Positions 43,378-54,936 are shown, counted from the first letter of the stretch. The stretch: 64,000 nucleotides of DNA from Bacillus sp. PK3_68 (GCF_003600835.1 NZ_NQYC01000001.1:186001-250000); one strand, 5' to 3'. The notes: generated from the letters alone by a model not told the origin. Made by a program: numbers and translations.

Positions 43378-43932
43378 ATGGAGTCTTTACAGGAATTAAT
43401 AGGAAAGAATTTATTTGCAATCCGTAAGGGCAGAGGATTGAGTCTAGATAAAACAGCTGAATTAACAGGTGTCAGTAAAGCAATGCTTGGACAAATAGAA
43501 AGAGGGAAAACCAATCCAACAGTTACGACGCTTTGGAAAATAGCGAACGGCTTGAATGTTTCTTTTTCTGCATTCATGAAAGAGGAAAAGACGCATATCA
43601 CCCAAGTAAAGAAAGAAGAGCTGCAAGCATTAATTGACGATGAAGGAAACTATTTGGTTTATCCGCTTTTTCCTTATCACCCCCAGAAAAAGTTTGAAAT
43701 TTACTCGGTTGAAATTGAACCAGGAGGAAGCCACTTCTCCGGCGTGCATACAAAAAACAGTGAGGAATTTATTTTAATAAGTGAGGGAGAATTGACAATT
43801 GAAATACAGGGCCAGGAGTTTACGCTAAGTAAAGGAGATGCCTTGAGCTTTCAGGCTCACCAAGAGCATACGTACAAAAACTTTTCTCAGAAAAAGACTT
43901 CCTTTTTTGTTATTATCTATTATCAAGAATAG
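43378..43932 (+). CDS. XRE-family regulator with C-terminal cupin domain
   Basis: The N-terminal Cro/CI helix-turn-helix (residues 5-60; LDKTAELTGVSKAMLGQIER) is followed by a cupin sensor (about 95-180; GGSHFSGVHTKNSEEFILIS and SFQAHQEHTYKN). This architecture is common next to azlCD-type exporters. Three consecutive ATG codons allow starts at 43372, 43375 or 43378; GGGAGG spacing favours the last. TATAAT is at 43343-43348 in the divergent promoter region. Confidence 0.88.
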   Translation: MESLQELIGKNLFAIRKGRGLSLDKTAELTGVSKAMLGQIERGKTNPTVTTLWKIANGLNVSFSAFMKEEKTHITQVKKEELQALIDDEGNYLVYPLFPYHPQKKFEIYSVEIEPGGSHFSGVHTKNSEEFILISEGELTIEIQGQEFTLSKGDALSFQAHQEHTYKNFSQKKTSFFVIIYYQE

Positions 43933-43959
43933 CTGAGGGAAAGTACCGAAGGGAAGCTT

Positions 43960-44270
43960 TTGTAAATGAAGGGAGTACACAAGGTTCTGCTGTTTGTGTC
44001 AGCATGCTCTGAGATAGATTCTGGACAAAAAGTCAATCTGTAAGAAGTAGTAACGGAGGAGGCGCCGTCTTTTATTATTGTAAAAGTTAAAGATAGAGAA
44101 GAAGGATGGAAAGCAGATATATCATGTAAAGTGAATAATAATGAAAAAGGCAGGACTGCCATTCATGCTCCAAAAGATTTAAAAAGTATGCAGAGCTAGA
44201 ATCTCTTGAATATGATGATAGGATGAGAGAGCAGTTTGAAGAAAAAGTAAAAGAGAAGCAAAAAATCGCC
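43960..44270 (+). pseudogene. Decayed gene of unknown family
   Basis: Fragments in two plus-strand frames read VVTEEAPSFIIVKVKDREEG, then VNNNEKGRTAIHAPKD and, after a shift, YAELESLEYDDRMREQFEEK. Stops and a frame change break it, and no promoter or ribosome site is evident. The identity of the parent is not recognised. Confidence 0.45.
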
Positions 44271-44284
44271 CTAATAGGCGATTT

Positions 44285-44928
44285 TTAATTTGATGGAAGC
44301 AAGTAAAATACTGAGAAAAAGTGAGTCACGCTGCCGGCAAGAACGAACAGATGCCAGACCATGTGGTGGTATTTAAATCCTCTCCACACATAAAACACGG
44401 CGCCGAGTGTGTATAAAATTCCCCCTGTGACTAAAAGGGCAAGACTGCCGGCGGAGAGGTTCTGAACGAGCGCATCCCATGCAAATACAATGAGCCAGCC
44501 CATCACTACATAAAGAAACGTGGAAGTATTTAAAAACTTTTTAACGAAGAAGCATTTAAATACTGTTCCGCACAGAGCAAGTCCCCAAACAACACCGAAC
44601 AATGTCCAGCCGAGCGATCCCTTTACAGCTAGAAATAAAAGGGAGTGTAGGTGCCCGCGATGAAAAAGTAAATCGAAGAGTGATCGAAAATTTCAAATAA
44701 ATTTTTGGCCTTGCCCTCTGGGAAGCTATGCACGAGTGTAGAGGATATATACAATACAAGCATCGTTACGCCAAAAATTGTAAAACTGATCACGTGCCAA
44801 ACTGTCCCGTATACAGAGGAATAAACAATAAGAAGGATGAGCGCAGCCACGCTGAGCAAAGCACCAATTCCATGAGTAATCGAATTGGCAATCTCCTCTC
44901 CTTTTGAAAACGTATGAGTATTTGCCAT
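44285..44928 (-). pseudogene. trhA: TrhA/hemolysin III family membrane protein, one frameshift
   Basis: This would be about 214 residues with seven helices: KGEEIANSITHGIGALLSVA at the start (conserved His), LVHSFPEGKAKNLFEIFDHS and SIYFFIAGTYTPF in the middle, then FGVVWGLALCGTVFKCFF and HHMVWHLFVLAGSVTHFF at the end. The zinc-site histidines are present. The frame breaks in A4 at 44637-44640 (T4 on the coding strand), where one more base would give TPFLFLAVKGSLGW. Only that base is missing, so sequence error is possible. Confidence 0.88.
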
Positions 44929-45336
44929 AGAAGAACCCTCCTTTTAAAACAATATAATTCAAGTGTACCATATAAATTCAGTTCCAATCATTTTTGACGT
45001 ATCGTGTCAAAAAAAGGAAGATTTTATCGATAATAGCTAGGAGGCTTTTATTGGCATATAAATTGCAAATTTATTAATAAATAATCATGAAGGAGCGAGG
45101 GGGAATAGTATAAGTTATGAATGATAAAACATCGCCCAAAAAGGATTGGAATAGTTTTTGATTGAGTGTTACCATTATATAGACTAAAAGTAGGATCGTA
45201 CATAATGAGTATATTTATGCTAATTGGAATAATTTATTCATATTTGAATAGAAAATGCCAGGAAGAGAGATCTAGTTCTATGTAGGTCTAAAGATATATT
45301 AGAGGTTTTGAAAAAGTGGAAAGGAAGGTCTGGATT
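44929..45336. other. Intergenic region
   Basis: The 408 AT-rich bases between trhA and the divergent chemoreceptor contain the trhA ribosome site (GGAGGG), promoter-like TATA stretches and very short frames with no support. Nothing further is recognised. Confidence 0.45.
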
Positions 45337-47064
45337 ATGACAATAGCAAGAAGGTTAACTTTAACAATGCTGGTGATTTTGCTTTTTATATTTGCTGCTA
45401 CGATCGTACTAGCCTATATTAACACCAGTTCTTCCGCAGAGAAGACGGTTGGTGCGCAGGGAATCCAATCTGCTGAGAACGCTGTTAAATTTATAGATCT
45501 AGATAAATATGAAGAGTTTTTATTGCAGCCTTCAGAAAGCGAAAATTATTGGGAGATCCGTCGTCAATTAAATCAGATAAGAGAACATATAGGAGCGATG
45601 TATTTATATACTTTCACATTGAATGAGGGAAAGGCGGAAATGCTCATTGATGGCATGTCTCGAGAAGATGAGTATTCCACCAAAATCGGTGAAGAGCTAG
45701 CGATGCCCATGAAGGATGTTGAAGCTGTATTTCAAGGGGAAAAACGCTACACAGACATTATTAATGATGAACAGTACGGCAAGTATATGTCAATTATGAT
45801 ACCAATTAAGAATGAAAATGGTGAGATCATCAGTATGCTGGGCCTCGACATTTCAGCTAAACAAATTGATAGCATTGAAGGAGAAATTTTAAAGAAAAGC
45901 CTCCCGTTGATCATCGGTCTGTTTTTAGTTATTATCCTGCTGTCCTGTACGATTGTTTACATGTTTATTAACCGTACATTGAAACCGCTGGCCGGCATGA
46001 ACAGGGGCTTGGATGAATTGGCTGCAGGACGTATTGGACAATCTCTCCAACGGATAGAGGCCATCCATTCAAATCGAAAAGATGAAATTAAACAGTTTAC
46101 TTCAAATTTCCAATCGGCAGTCTCTCAGTTAACGACCATGATTACTTCGATTCGCTCATCATCTGATTCATTAACGCAGGCGGCTGAACAGCTAGCAGAA
46201 GATAATCAATCCGCCCAGAAATCAAGCGAAGAAATTATCAGAAGCATTCAAGAGATTTCTCTTGGCAGCGAACGGCAAATGCAAAACAATAGGGAAGCTG
46301 TGAAAGCCATAGAAGAAATGGCTGTCGGTGTTCAACGGATTGCTGAATCAGCTTCCTCAATCGCTGAAGCGAGCAGTGGGGTGACAGAGCTGACGGAAGC
46401 AAGCTACACACAGACAAATGCAGCGGTATCTGAAATTGAAGAAGCAGCACGGTCGATTTTAGATACAAATAAAGAAGTAGTTGAGCTTGGTGTGATGTTT
46501 AAAGAAGTAGGAAAAATTGTAGAAGTAATTACGTCCATTACGGATCAGACCAACTTGTTGGCTCTCAATGCCGCTATTGAAGCGGCAAGGGCAGGAGAAG
46601 CGGGAAAAGGATTTGCGGTAGTAGCTGACGAAGTAAGAAAGCTAGCAGAAGAATCAAAAGCCTCTGCCGGCCAGATCTCCGATATGCTGCATAATTTTGA
46701 ACTGGTGACAGCCAGAGTGATAGAAAACACAAAGATCAGCACAAAGAAAGCAGAGACGAGCACAGAGGCGGTCTTAAAAGTGGAACATTCGCTTCAGCAA
46801 ATTAAGGATTCTATAAGAGAAGTAAATAAGGATATCCATGAAGTCTCAGCAGTGACAGAAGAAATGTCGGCTGGAACAGAAGAAGTGCTTGCCTCAATGG
46901 AACATGTCGCTCAGGTTTCCAAAAATAACGTGGAGCAAACCCAGCAAGCTGTGTTTGCCTCAGAGGAACAAAGGGAATTAATGAGAAGGATGAACGAGTC
47001 AGCACAGCAATTGACAGAACTGTCCCATCAGCTTGAATCAGCGGTTCATCGATTTGATCTATAA
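45337..47064 (+). CDS. Methyl-accepting chemotaxis protein
   Basis: The 575 residues have N-terminal helix 1 ([19 protein letters not shown]), an extracellular sensor, helix 2 ([20 protein letters not shown]), HAMP and the signalling domain with [20 protein letters not shown], here in its canonical form. The sensor region has [19 protein letters not shown], related to the receptor at 40469. ATG 45337 follows AAGGAAGG; an upstream GTG at 45316 is in frame but poorer. Confidence 0.94.
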   Translation: MTIARRLTLTMLVILLFIFAATIVLAYINTSSSAEKTVGAQGIQSAENAVKFIDLDKYEEFLLQPSESENYWEIRRQLNQIREHIGAMYLYTFTLNEGKAEMLIDGMSREDEYSTKIGEELAMPMKDVEAVFQGEKRYTDIINDEQYGKYMSIMIPIKNENGEIISMLGLDISAKQIDSIEGEILKKSLPLIIGLFLVIILLSCTIVYMFINRTLKPLAGMNRGLDELAAGRIGQSLQRIEAIHSNRKDEIKQFTSNFQSAVSQLTTMITSIRSSSDSLTQAAEQLAEDNQSAQKSSEEIIRSIQEISLGSERQMQNNREAVKAIEEMAVGVQRIAESASSIAEASSGVTELTEASYTQTNAAVSEIEEAARSILDTNKEVVELGVMFKEVGKIVEVITSITDQTNLLALNAAIEAARAGEAGKGFAVVADEVRKLAEESKASAGQISDMLHNFELVTARVIENTKISTKKAETSTEAVLKVEHSLQQIKDSIREVNKDIHEVSAVTEEMSAGTEEVLASMEHVAQVSKNNVEQTQQAVFASEEQRELMRRMNESAQQLTELSHQLESAVHRFDL

Positions 47065-47094
47065 ATAGATAACTTTGTTGAGGAGTGGACAATT

Positions 47095-47370
47095 ATGCAC
47101 GTAAAACATGAAAATGGACGGTTTTTTGTTGAGAAAGACGGAGAGTTGTTAGCTGAGATGTCCTATGTGCCTGCGGGTGATGGACAAATTGAAGTGAATC
47201 ACACATATGTAGCAGACGAACTCCGTGGACAAGGGATAGGGAGCGAGCTTATCGAGGAAGCTGTTCAGTATGCTCGCGAGCAGGATAAAAAGATTCTCCC
47301 AACTTGTTCGTATGCGAAAGCAAAGATGGAGGAAGAGAGCAAGTATAAAGATGTCTTAGTGAAACAATAA
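47095..47370 (+). CDS. GNAT-like N-acetyltransferase, short form (YjdJ-like)
   Basis: This 91-residue protein covers only the core of the GNAT fold: the acetyl-CoA motif VADELRGQGIGSELIEEAV and the preceding strand EVNHTYV, ending PTCSYAKAKM, as in COG2388 proteins. These one-domain forms acetylate unknown small substrates. ATG after GAGGAG. Confidence 0.85.
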   Translation: MHVKHENGRFFVEKDGELLAEMSYVPAGDGQIEVNHTYVADELRGQGIGSELIEEAVQYAREQDKKILPTCSYAKAKMEEESKYKDVLVKQ

Positions 47371-47397
47371 AAAAAGGCCCAATAGGCCTTTTTTTAT
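47371..47397. terminator. Bidirectional terminator
   Basis: AAAAAAAGGCC and GGCCTTTTTTT pair around CAATA between convergent genes. Confidence 0.82.
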
Positions 47398-47582
47398 TGT
47401 TTCGGAAAATCTTTTATCGCTTGATCGAGTTGATCAATTCTTCCTTCTATCGTTCCTTCTGTATACGTATCGGTTACTTGTTCATGGGTAACAGCAAAGC
47501 CTTTTTCTGTTTCGTCAGCGCTTTGGTAATGGTTAAATTCAAATGTTTTTCCTGCAGGTCCTGTTTCATTTTTCTTTTTCAT
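47394..47582 (-). CDS. DUF4025 (YozQ-like) small protein
   Basis: This 62-residue hydrophilic protein contains KGFAVTHEQVTDTYTEGTI and a C-terminal IDQLDQAIKDF helix, as in the DUF4025/YozQ family found in Bacillus. The function is unknown; some relatives are made during sporulation. The ATG is preceded by GAAAGGAGCAG. Confidence 0.78.
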   Translation of the reverse strand: MKKKNETGPAGKTFEFNHYQSADETEKGFAVTHEQVTDTYTEGTIEGRIDQLDQAIKDFPKQ

Positions 47583-47652
47583 CGTTCTGCTCCTTTCGCT
47601 CAGTTGTCTGCTTAGTGTATGGGCAGAAACGGTGAATTATTCAGTCGGCTGT

Positions 47653-48477
47653 TTAATTATTATCATCAACGTAGCGTCCGTAATCAGGAACAGCAATCTC
47701 CTCAAAATGATCAATTAAATAGGCGAGACCTTCTCTTAGTTCCTCTCCGTTCGATTCTTCTCCATGCCCCGTTACAGCAATAGACGGCTGCAGTTCTGCT
47801 AGCCGAACAATAGAAGCTTTTGCAGCAGTCCAGTCCGTCGTTAAATAGCGCGGCGGGCCCTGGAATTCCTTCTTCTGAGTGAGCACATTATACAGGGCAT
47901 CCTGTTTGACTGTCACAAACGCGTCACCGGCAATGAGCACGCGGTCTGCCGGGCGGAATAGGGAAATATGCCCCGGAGAGTGTCCTGGCGTATGAATCCA
48001 GCGCCAGCCTGGCATAGGTGGCACCGTTCCATCTGTAGGCAATGCCTGGACCTTCCCACTGATATTAATCGCTTCTGTCGGAAACATGGGTGACATTTTG
48101 GCGACCAGTCCGCCTTCAACTGTTGCATCGGGCTTTGGATAATCTCTTTTCCCTGTTAAATAAGGAAGCTCCATTTCATGCGCATATACAGGCACATCCC
48201 AGCGTTGAACCAGCTCTTCCAACGCACCAACATGATCGAAATGGCCATGGGTTAAAACAATTGCTTTTGGTTTGGCTCCCTCGCCAAATAATTTCTCTGT
48301 TTGCTCAAGGACGTCATCAGCAGAACGAGGCATACCTGCATCAACGAGCACCCAGTCATTTTTTACACCTACAAAGAAAAGATTAACAATTTGTACAGTA
48401 TACATATGAATATCCGGCTGAATAGCTACCACTCGGCCGCTGTTGACAGAAGTTGCAGGGATAAATTTATTTTCCAA
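47653..48477 (-). CDS. MBL-fold metallo-hydrolase
   Basis: This metallo-beta-lactamase-fold protein has the metal motif LTHGHFDHVG, VLVDAGMPRS before it, HTPGHSPGHISLF (third His region), AGDAFV (Asp) and VTGHGEES (last His). It resembles the glyoxalase II/YtnP-like cytosolic hydrolases. Start TTG 48477 follows GGAGGAG, giving MENKFIPATS; the frame extends 51 bases further upstream without a better site. About 274 residues. The substrate is unknown. Confidence 0.88.
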   Translation of the reverse strand: MENKFIPATSVNSGRVVAIQPDIHMYTVQIVNLFFVGVKNDWVLVDAGMPRSADDVLEQTEKLFGEGAKPKAIVLTHGHFDHVGALEELVQRWDVPVYAHEMELPYLTGKRDYPKPDATVEGGLVAKMSPMFPTEAINISGKVQALPTDGTVPPMPGWRWIHTPGHSPGHISLFRPADRVLIAGDAFVTVKQDALYNVLTQKKEFQGPPRYLTTDWTAAKASIVRLAELQPSIAVTGHGEESNGEELREGLAYLIDHFEEIAVPDYGRYVDDNN

Positions 48478-48609
48478 ATCTTCTTCTCCTCCTCCATTTA
48501 TGGTCACTGTTACTATATCCATAATCAAGAAGTGAAAAACGCTTAAGGAAACATAATGCTTGTCTTTCCCTCATATGCTGTTATGAGAGAAATAACAGGG
48601 GGGAAAAGA

Positions 48610-49032
48610 ATGCAATTTTACTACGGACCGCAAATGCCGCTCCGAATCTTAGATGAAGCTGAGTTTTGGAAGCATCAGGAAGAAGAGCATACAGTTGTTA
48701 TTAGAGAAATCCTGCCTAACCTTGAAAAAAAGTATGTGGACGCATTAAAGGAATGGGAAAATGCTCTGGCGACTACACACCAAAAGGTTGTTCAATTTAT
48801 TGAAGCGGTGTCCCGCTCTGGAAATTATATCCCTGCTGCTCTTCACCAGGAAGTGATGATGCTCACTGAATTTTGTTTAAAGCAAAGCCTAGACTTTATT
48901 GCGCTTTGCCAGCAGATTAAAGAGAATAGCAAAGCGGTTCAGGATAATCCTGTCGCTGTAACCGTGTTAAATCATATTATTCGTGAGTCAGAGTATTTCA
49001 TTGGCATTGCCAGAGCTTTATTATCAGCATAG
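48610..49032 (+). CDS. DUF2935 family protein
   Basis: This 140-residue all-helical protein begins MPLRILDEAEFWKHQEEEHT, the hallmark of the DUF2935 family, with a His-Glu-rich segment reminiscent of hemerythrin-like metal sites. The C-terminal part ends NHIIRESEYFIGIARALL. Many sporulating Bacillus carry several. The function is unknown. ATG 48610 follows AGGGGGGAAAAG; an earlier in-frame start has no ribosome site. Confidence 0.82.
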   Translation: MQFYYGPQMPLRILDEAEFWKHQEEEHTVVIREILPNLEKKYVDALKEWENALATTHQKVVQFIEAVSRSGNYIPAALHQEVMMLTEFCLKQSLDFIALCQQIKENSKAVQDNPVAVTVLNHIIRESEYFIGIARALLSA

Positions 49033-49037
49033 AAACT

Positions 49038-49079
49038 AAAAAACAGCCTGCGATTTATACAATCGCAGGCTGTTTTTTA
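49038..49079. terminator. Bidirectional terminator
   Basis: AAAAAACAGCCTGCGATT and AATCGCAGGCTGTTTTTT form a perfect stem between convergent genes. Confidence 0.9.
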
Positions 49080-49556
49080 GTAAAATTCTTTATATACTTT
49101 CCCATGTTTTAAGGCATCATAAATCGCTTTGCCGTCACTTGGATTTTCTTCTCCATAATCAATCGGAATAACCGAGAAAAAAATAAGATACAGGGAGAAA
49201 TAGACGAACTGATAAAAAAATAGGTGCTTTGGCAAGTACCCCAGATGAATGAGGCCATTAATCGGTATGATAGATAATGCGTTGAAGAGTGGTCCGCCTG
49301 CATAAATTAGTGCATGCTTCCAACGCTTCTCCTTTTTTAATTTCCCGTAATAACAGGCCGCATCGACAAAGTAAAACTTCCGCACTTCTACTCTTTTTAA
49401 TGAAAAAATCACCTTCCCTCTCCCGACTGTCAATTTTGCAGAGCTGCCAAACAGCCAGGCGAAAAATACATGCCCGCCTGTATGAATAATCAACGTAAGC
49501 GGGAGTGTAATGAAAAACGCCCAAGCGAAGGTGATCATATCGTGAAATGTAAACAT
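49077..49556 (-). CDS. Site-2-protease-like membrane protein with altered active site
   Basis: This 159-residue membrane protein has the M50-type topology: a hydrophobic helix carrying IIHTGGHVFFAWLFG where true proteases have HExxH, a central AGGPLFNALSIIPI (the GPxxN-type segment) and a C-terminal NPSDGKAIYDALK resembling the NxxPxxDG motif. The Glu of HExxH is Thr here, so proteolysis is doubtful. It may act as a regulator or scaffold. The real family could be distant. Confidence 0.65.
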   Translation of the reverse strand: MFTFHDMITFAWAFFITLPLTLIIHTGGHVFFAWLFGSSAKLTVGRGKVIFSLKRVEVRKFYFVDAACYYGKLKKEKRWKHALIYAGGPLFNALSIIPINGLIHLGYLPKHLFFYQFVYFSLYLIFFSVIPIDYGEENPSDGKAIYDALKHGKVYKEFY

Positions 49557-49758
49557 ACACCCTCCTTTGTGAAAAACTCTCGTTGTCTTCTAGTCGTTTA
49601 CCTCTAATAACTAACCATAAACCACAAATTTTTTCATATATTTCATACTTTTTCCTATTTATGTGTTCATTATCTGTTTATTCATTAAAAAATTTGGAAA
49701 TCATGGGACATTAAGGCGATAGCATGTTCTTATTTGCATAATTGAAAGGAAGATGAAA

Positions 49759-50529
49759 ATGGCAGATAAAGATGAACAAATGACCATGACGAGAAGACGG
49801 TTTATTAGAAATTCAGGACTGATCGCAGGAGGAGCCGCAATTGGCGGAGGCTTGATTGGAGCGTTGATCGGTGCAAATGTAGATCAGCAGGAGAAGACAG
49901 AGAATGAACATCAAGCTGGCCATAATCAATCGGGCAATGAACAGCAGAATAGCAATCGAGCGCTTATTTATTTTACCGATCGAGAAGACTTTCAAGTATT
50001 GAGTGCGGCGACCGAGAGAATCTTCCCAGAGGATAAAAATGGCCCGGGAGCTATTGGGTTAGGGGTGCCTTACTATATCGACCATCAACTCGCAGGAAAT
50101 TATGGGAACAACACGAGGGAATATATGCAGGGGCCTTTTTTTCCAGGAACAGAAACGCAAGGTTACCAGTCTCCGTTAAAGCGCAATCAAATATTTAACG
50201 AAGGAATCCGTATGATGAAAGAATTGAGTCAAACCAACTACAAAAAAAAGTTTGACGAATTGGATGGGGAACAACAAGATGCCATTCTTTCACAATTTGA
50301 ACAAGGAAAAGTGAAATTAAAAGGAACGGATTCGGCTACTTTCTTCAGCCTTCTTCGGTCAGCTGTCCTTGAAGGAGCTTATTCGGACCCAGTATACGGA
50401 GGCAATGCCAATATGGAAGGCTGGAAAATGAAAAACTTTCCTGGCCACCAGGCAAGCTATCTTTCACAGATTGAAGCAAAAGAATTTAAGAAAATCAAGC
50501 CGCAGAGCTTGCACGCATTTCACCAATAA
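49759..50529 (+). CDS. Gluconate 2-dehydrogenase subunit 3-like protein (Tat-exported)
   Basis: The 257 residues start with a twin-arginine signal (TRRRFIRNSGLIAGGAAIGG, with a hydrophobic segment to about 45). The mature part resembles the gamma subunit of flavoprotein gluconate dehydrogenases: FQVLSAATERIFPEDKNGPG, VPYYIDHQLAGNYG and VLEGAYSDPVYGGN. It is followed after 14 bases by the GMC flavoprotein and then tatA-tatC. It probably assembles with that flavoprotein and is carried out with it. Confidence 0.86.
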   Translation: MADKDEQMTMTRRRFIRNSGLIAGGAAIGGGLIGALIGANVDQQEKTENEHQAGHNQSGNEQQNSNRALIYFTDREDFQVLSAATERIFPEDKNGPGAIGLGVPYYIDHQLAGNYGNNTREYMQGPFFPGTETQGYQSPLKRNQIFNEGIRMMKELSQTNYKKKFDELDGEQQDAILSQFEQGKVKLKGTDSATFFSLLRSAVLEGAYSDPVYGGNANMEGWKMKNFPGHQASYLSQIEAKEFKKIKPQSLHAFHQ

Positions 50530-50543
50530 AAGGGGGATTCTCA

Positions 50544-52255
50544 ATGGCAAAGAAATTGCCTAAAGTAGACGTAGTAACCATTGGCGTTGGCTGGACAGGA
50601 GGCATTGTTGCTGCTGAGCTTGCCAAACAGGGACTCAAGGTAGTAGGACTGGAACGAGGAGCTTCGCGCTCGACAAAAGATTTCTTAATGATTCATGATG
50701 AATATCGTTATGCTATCCGCTATGAACTTATGCAGGATACTTCAAAAGAAACGATTACTTTCCGAAATGCCCCGAAGGAACGCGCACTTCCTATGCGACA
50801 GCTCGGTTCTTTTTTAATCGGGGAAGGACTTGGGGGAGCTGGGGTCCACTGGAATGGACAAAATTTCCGGTTTTTGCCTTATGATTTTGAGATCCGAACA
50901 TTGACTGAGAAAAAATACGGCAAGAATAAAATCGGAGCGGATTATCTCATACAGGACTGGGGCATTACCTATGATCAGCTGGAGCCTTATTTTGATAAAT
51001 TTGAAAAAACAATCGGTGTAAGTGGAGAAAAAAATCCGCTTGGCGGTCAACGGTCCAACGCTTACCCAACTCCGCCTATGAAAGAAACTGTGATTACCAA
51101 ACGATTTAAAGAAGCTTCTAAAAGGTTGGGGCTTCATCCTTATCATATGCCGTCAGCTAATTTGAGCGAGCCTTATAAAAACCCTGATGGCGAACAGATA
51201 AACGCTTGCCAATATTGCGGATTTTGTGAACGATTTGGCTGTGAATATGGAGCAAAAACAAGCCCGAATGTAACGGTTATCCCTACAGCAGAAAAGACCG
51301 GCAATTTTGAGCTTCGCACCCAGTCAAACGTAACTCGGATCTTACATGACGGCAAAAAAGCAACAGGGGTCCGTTACGTAGATGTATTAACAGGAGAAGA
51401 GTTTGAGCAGCCGGCTGAGATGATAGCTGTAACAAGTTATGTGATGAACAATGCAAAGCTGCTGCTGACTTCCAAGCTAGGCAAACCATACGATCCGAAC
51501 ACCGGAACGGGTGTCATTGGCAAGAACTATTGTTATCAAATACTGCCAGGATCTGTCGGTTTTTTTGAAAAGGAGCGATTTAATACATTTATGGGGCAGG
51601 AGCACTCGGAGCAACCATTGATGATTATAACGGAGATAACTTTGACCACTCTGATCTGAACTTTATTCATGGAGGGAGTGTCTCTATTACCCAGACAGGT
51701 TTGCGCCCGATTCAGAATAATCCTGTTCCGCCAGATACACCAACATGGGGGAAAGAGTTCAAGGAAAAGTCGATTCACTATTATAATCGCGTGTTAAATA
51801 TCGGTGCTCAAGGAGCCTCAATGCCATTTCGCCGCAATTACATGGATCTTGATCCGACCTATAAAGATGCCTATGGTGAACCGCTTTTAAGGTTAACTTA
51901 TGATTTCACCGAACAGGATAAAAATTTATTTAAGTTTGTCGGAGAGAGAAGCAGCGAGATCATGAAAGAAATGGGGGCTGATCATGTTATTACGGTGAAG
52001 TCTGCTGAAAAGTATAATATTGTCCCTTATCAAACGACCCATAATACCGGAGGGGTCATTATGGGGGCTGATCCGGCTACATCAGCAGTGAACACCTATT
52101 TGCAAATGTGGGACGCCGAAAATGTATTTGTTATTGGTTCTTCTGCTTTTCCGCATAACAGTGGCTACAATCCTACCGGAACAGTGGGAGCTTTAGCCTA
52201 TCGTGCAGCAGAAGGAATGATGAAATATAGCAAACAAGGCGGCAGTCTTGTATAA
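50544..52255 (+). pseudogene. GMC oxidoreductase (gluconate/polyol dehydrogenase flavoprotein), one frameshift
   Basis: The joined frames encode about 570 residues of a membrane-linked GMC flavoprotein: GVGWTGGIVAAELAKQGLKV (FAD site), GGAGVHWNGQNFRF, CQYCGFCERFGCEYGAKTS (Cys-rich segment of gluconate-dehydrogenase type) and the C-terminal SAFPHNSGYNPTGTVGALAY. The frame breaks at G4 51594-51597; one extra G restores continuity (MGAGALGATIDDYN). No cytochrome subunit is present, so the electron acceptor is unclear. Oxidises a sugar or sugar acid outside the membrane (inference). Confidence 0.88.
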
Positions 52256-52269
52256 AAGGAGAGAAAACG

Positions 52270-52467
52270 ATGGGTATTGCTAATATCGGTATACCGGGGC
52301 TGATTATTATCTTAGTTATCACACTTATTATTTTCGGCCCTAAGAAATTGCCAGAAATCGGTTCTGCTTTTGGACAGACGCTATCAGAGTTTAAACGCGG
52401 AGCCAATAAATTAATGGAAGAAGATAATGAGAAAAGCAAGAAGGATGATCAAATCCCAAAAGCATAA
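52270..52467 (+). CDS. tatA: Sec-independent translocase TatA/E
   Basis: The 65-residue protein has the N-terminal helix [26 protein letters not shown] with the [10 protein letters not shown] hinge of TatA, then an amphipathic helix ([15 protein letters not shown]). It forms the channel of the twin-arginine pathway. It follows the GMC gene by 14 bases and AAAGGAG. Confidence 0.94.
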   Translation: MGIANIGIPGLIIILVITLIIFGPKKLPEIGSAFGQTLSEFKRGANKLMEEDNEKSKKDDQIPKA

Positions 52468-52482
52468 CAGGAGGGGAAGAGG

Positions 52483-53247
52483 ATGGGAGAACTGAAAACC
52501 TCTGAAAAAGCTTCTCTGACTGTATCAGAACAAGAGCAAACACTGGTCGAGCATTTAACCGATTTAAGGAAGGTTGTTTTAAACTCTGTCGGTTGTGTAC
52601 TGTTTGTCTTCGCTGGCCTGCTGTTAGTCATGCATAGGATCATTCCTTTTTTGTCTCATGAACATGAATTAATTATGCTTGGGCCGTTGGAAGTGATTAG
52701 GCTTTATGCTGGAATCGGCTTAATCTTGGCATTGGGCTTATCAGCCCCTTTTATTGCTTTCCAATTCTGGATTTTTTCGCGTCCGGCTCTAACAAAGCAG
52801 GAGAGCAAAATGGCTCTATTGTTTCTTCCAGCGGTTTTAGGGAGCTTCGTGGCAGGTATTGCATTTGGCTTTTATGTTATATTCCCAACGGTGTATCGCT
52901 TTCTAATGGGACTTGGAGCAAAAAACTTTGAAATGATGGTGACCGCTAAAGAGTACTTTCACTTTTTGACTATGACAACTGTACCGATGGGCATCTTATT
53001 TGAAGTGCCGCTTTTGCTCATGTTTTTAACGGCAGTTCAGTTGGTTACACCATTAAAGTTAAAAAAGGCGAGAAAGTATGCGATACTTCTTTTGGCTGTG
53101 CTGTCTGCTTTGATTACACCGCCTGATTTTCTTTCTCAGCTCATCGTTCTCATTCCACTTATTTTGCTCTACGAGGCAGGGATTCTATTATCAAGCTTCA
53201 CAGAGAAATGGGTGAATAATAAAAAAGTTAGAGTACCTATTGAATAA
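52483..53247 (+). CDS. tatC: Sec-independent translocase TatC
   Basis: This 254-residue membrane protein has six helices. LVEHLTDLRKVVLNSVG (the usual HLxELR site, here HLTDLR) and the ALFLPAVLGSFVAGIAFGFYVIFP and ALITPPDFLSQLIVLIPLILLYE regions are typical. TatC recognises twin-arginine signals. The pair sits with its probable substrates, which suggests a dedicated translocase, as with TatAd-TatCd and PhoD in B. subtilis. Confidence 0.93.
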   Translation: MGELKTSEKASLTVSEQEQTLVEHLTDLRKVVLNSVGCVLFVFAGLLLVMHRIIPFLSHEHELIMLGPLEVIRLYAGIGLILALGLSAPFIAFQFWIFSRPALTKQESKMALLFLPAVLGSFVAGIAFGFYVIFPTVYRFLMGLGAKNFEMMVTAKEYFHFLTMTTVPMGILFEVPLLLMFLTAVQLVTPLKLKKARKYAILLLAVLSALITPPDFLSQLIVLIPLILLYEAGILLSSFTEKWVNNKKVRVPIE

Positions 53248-53284
53248 CAAAAAGCCGGAAGCGGGGAGCTTCCGGCTTTTTGTT
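53248..53284. terminator. Terminator after tatC
   Basis: AAAAAGCCGGAAGC and GCTTCCGGCTTTTT pair around GGGGA; active in both directions. Confidence 0.88.
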
Positions 53285-53289
53285 TGAAA

Positions 53290-54936
<1,647 letters not shown>

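Noticed and set aside
45204-45284. 26-codon frame MSIFMLIGIIYSYLNRK and on
   Set aside because: No ribosome site and no support beyond being open and hydrophobic.
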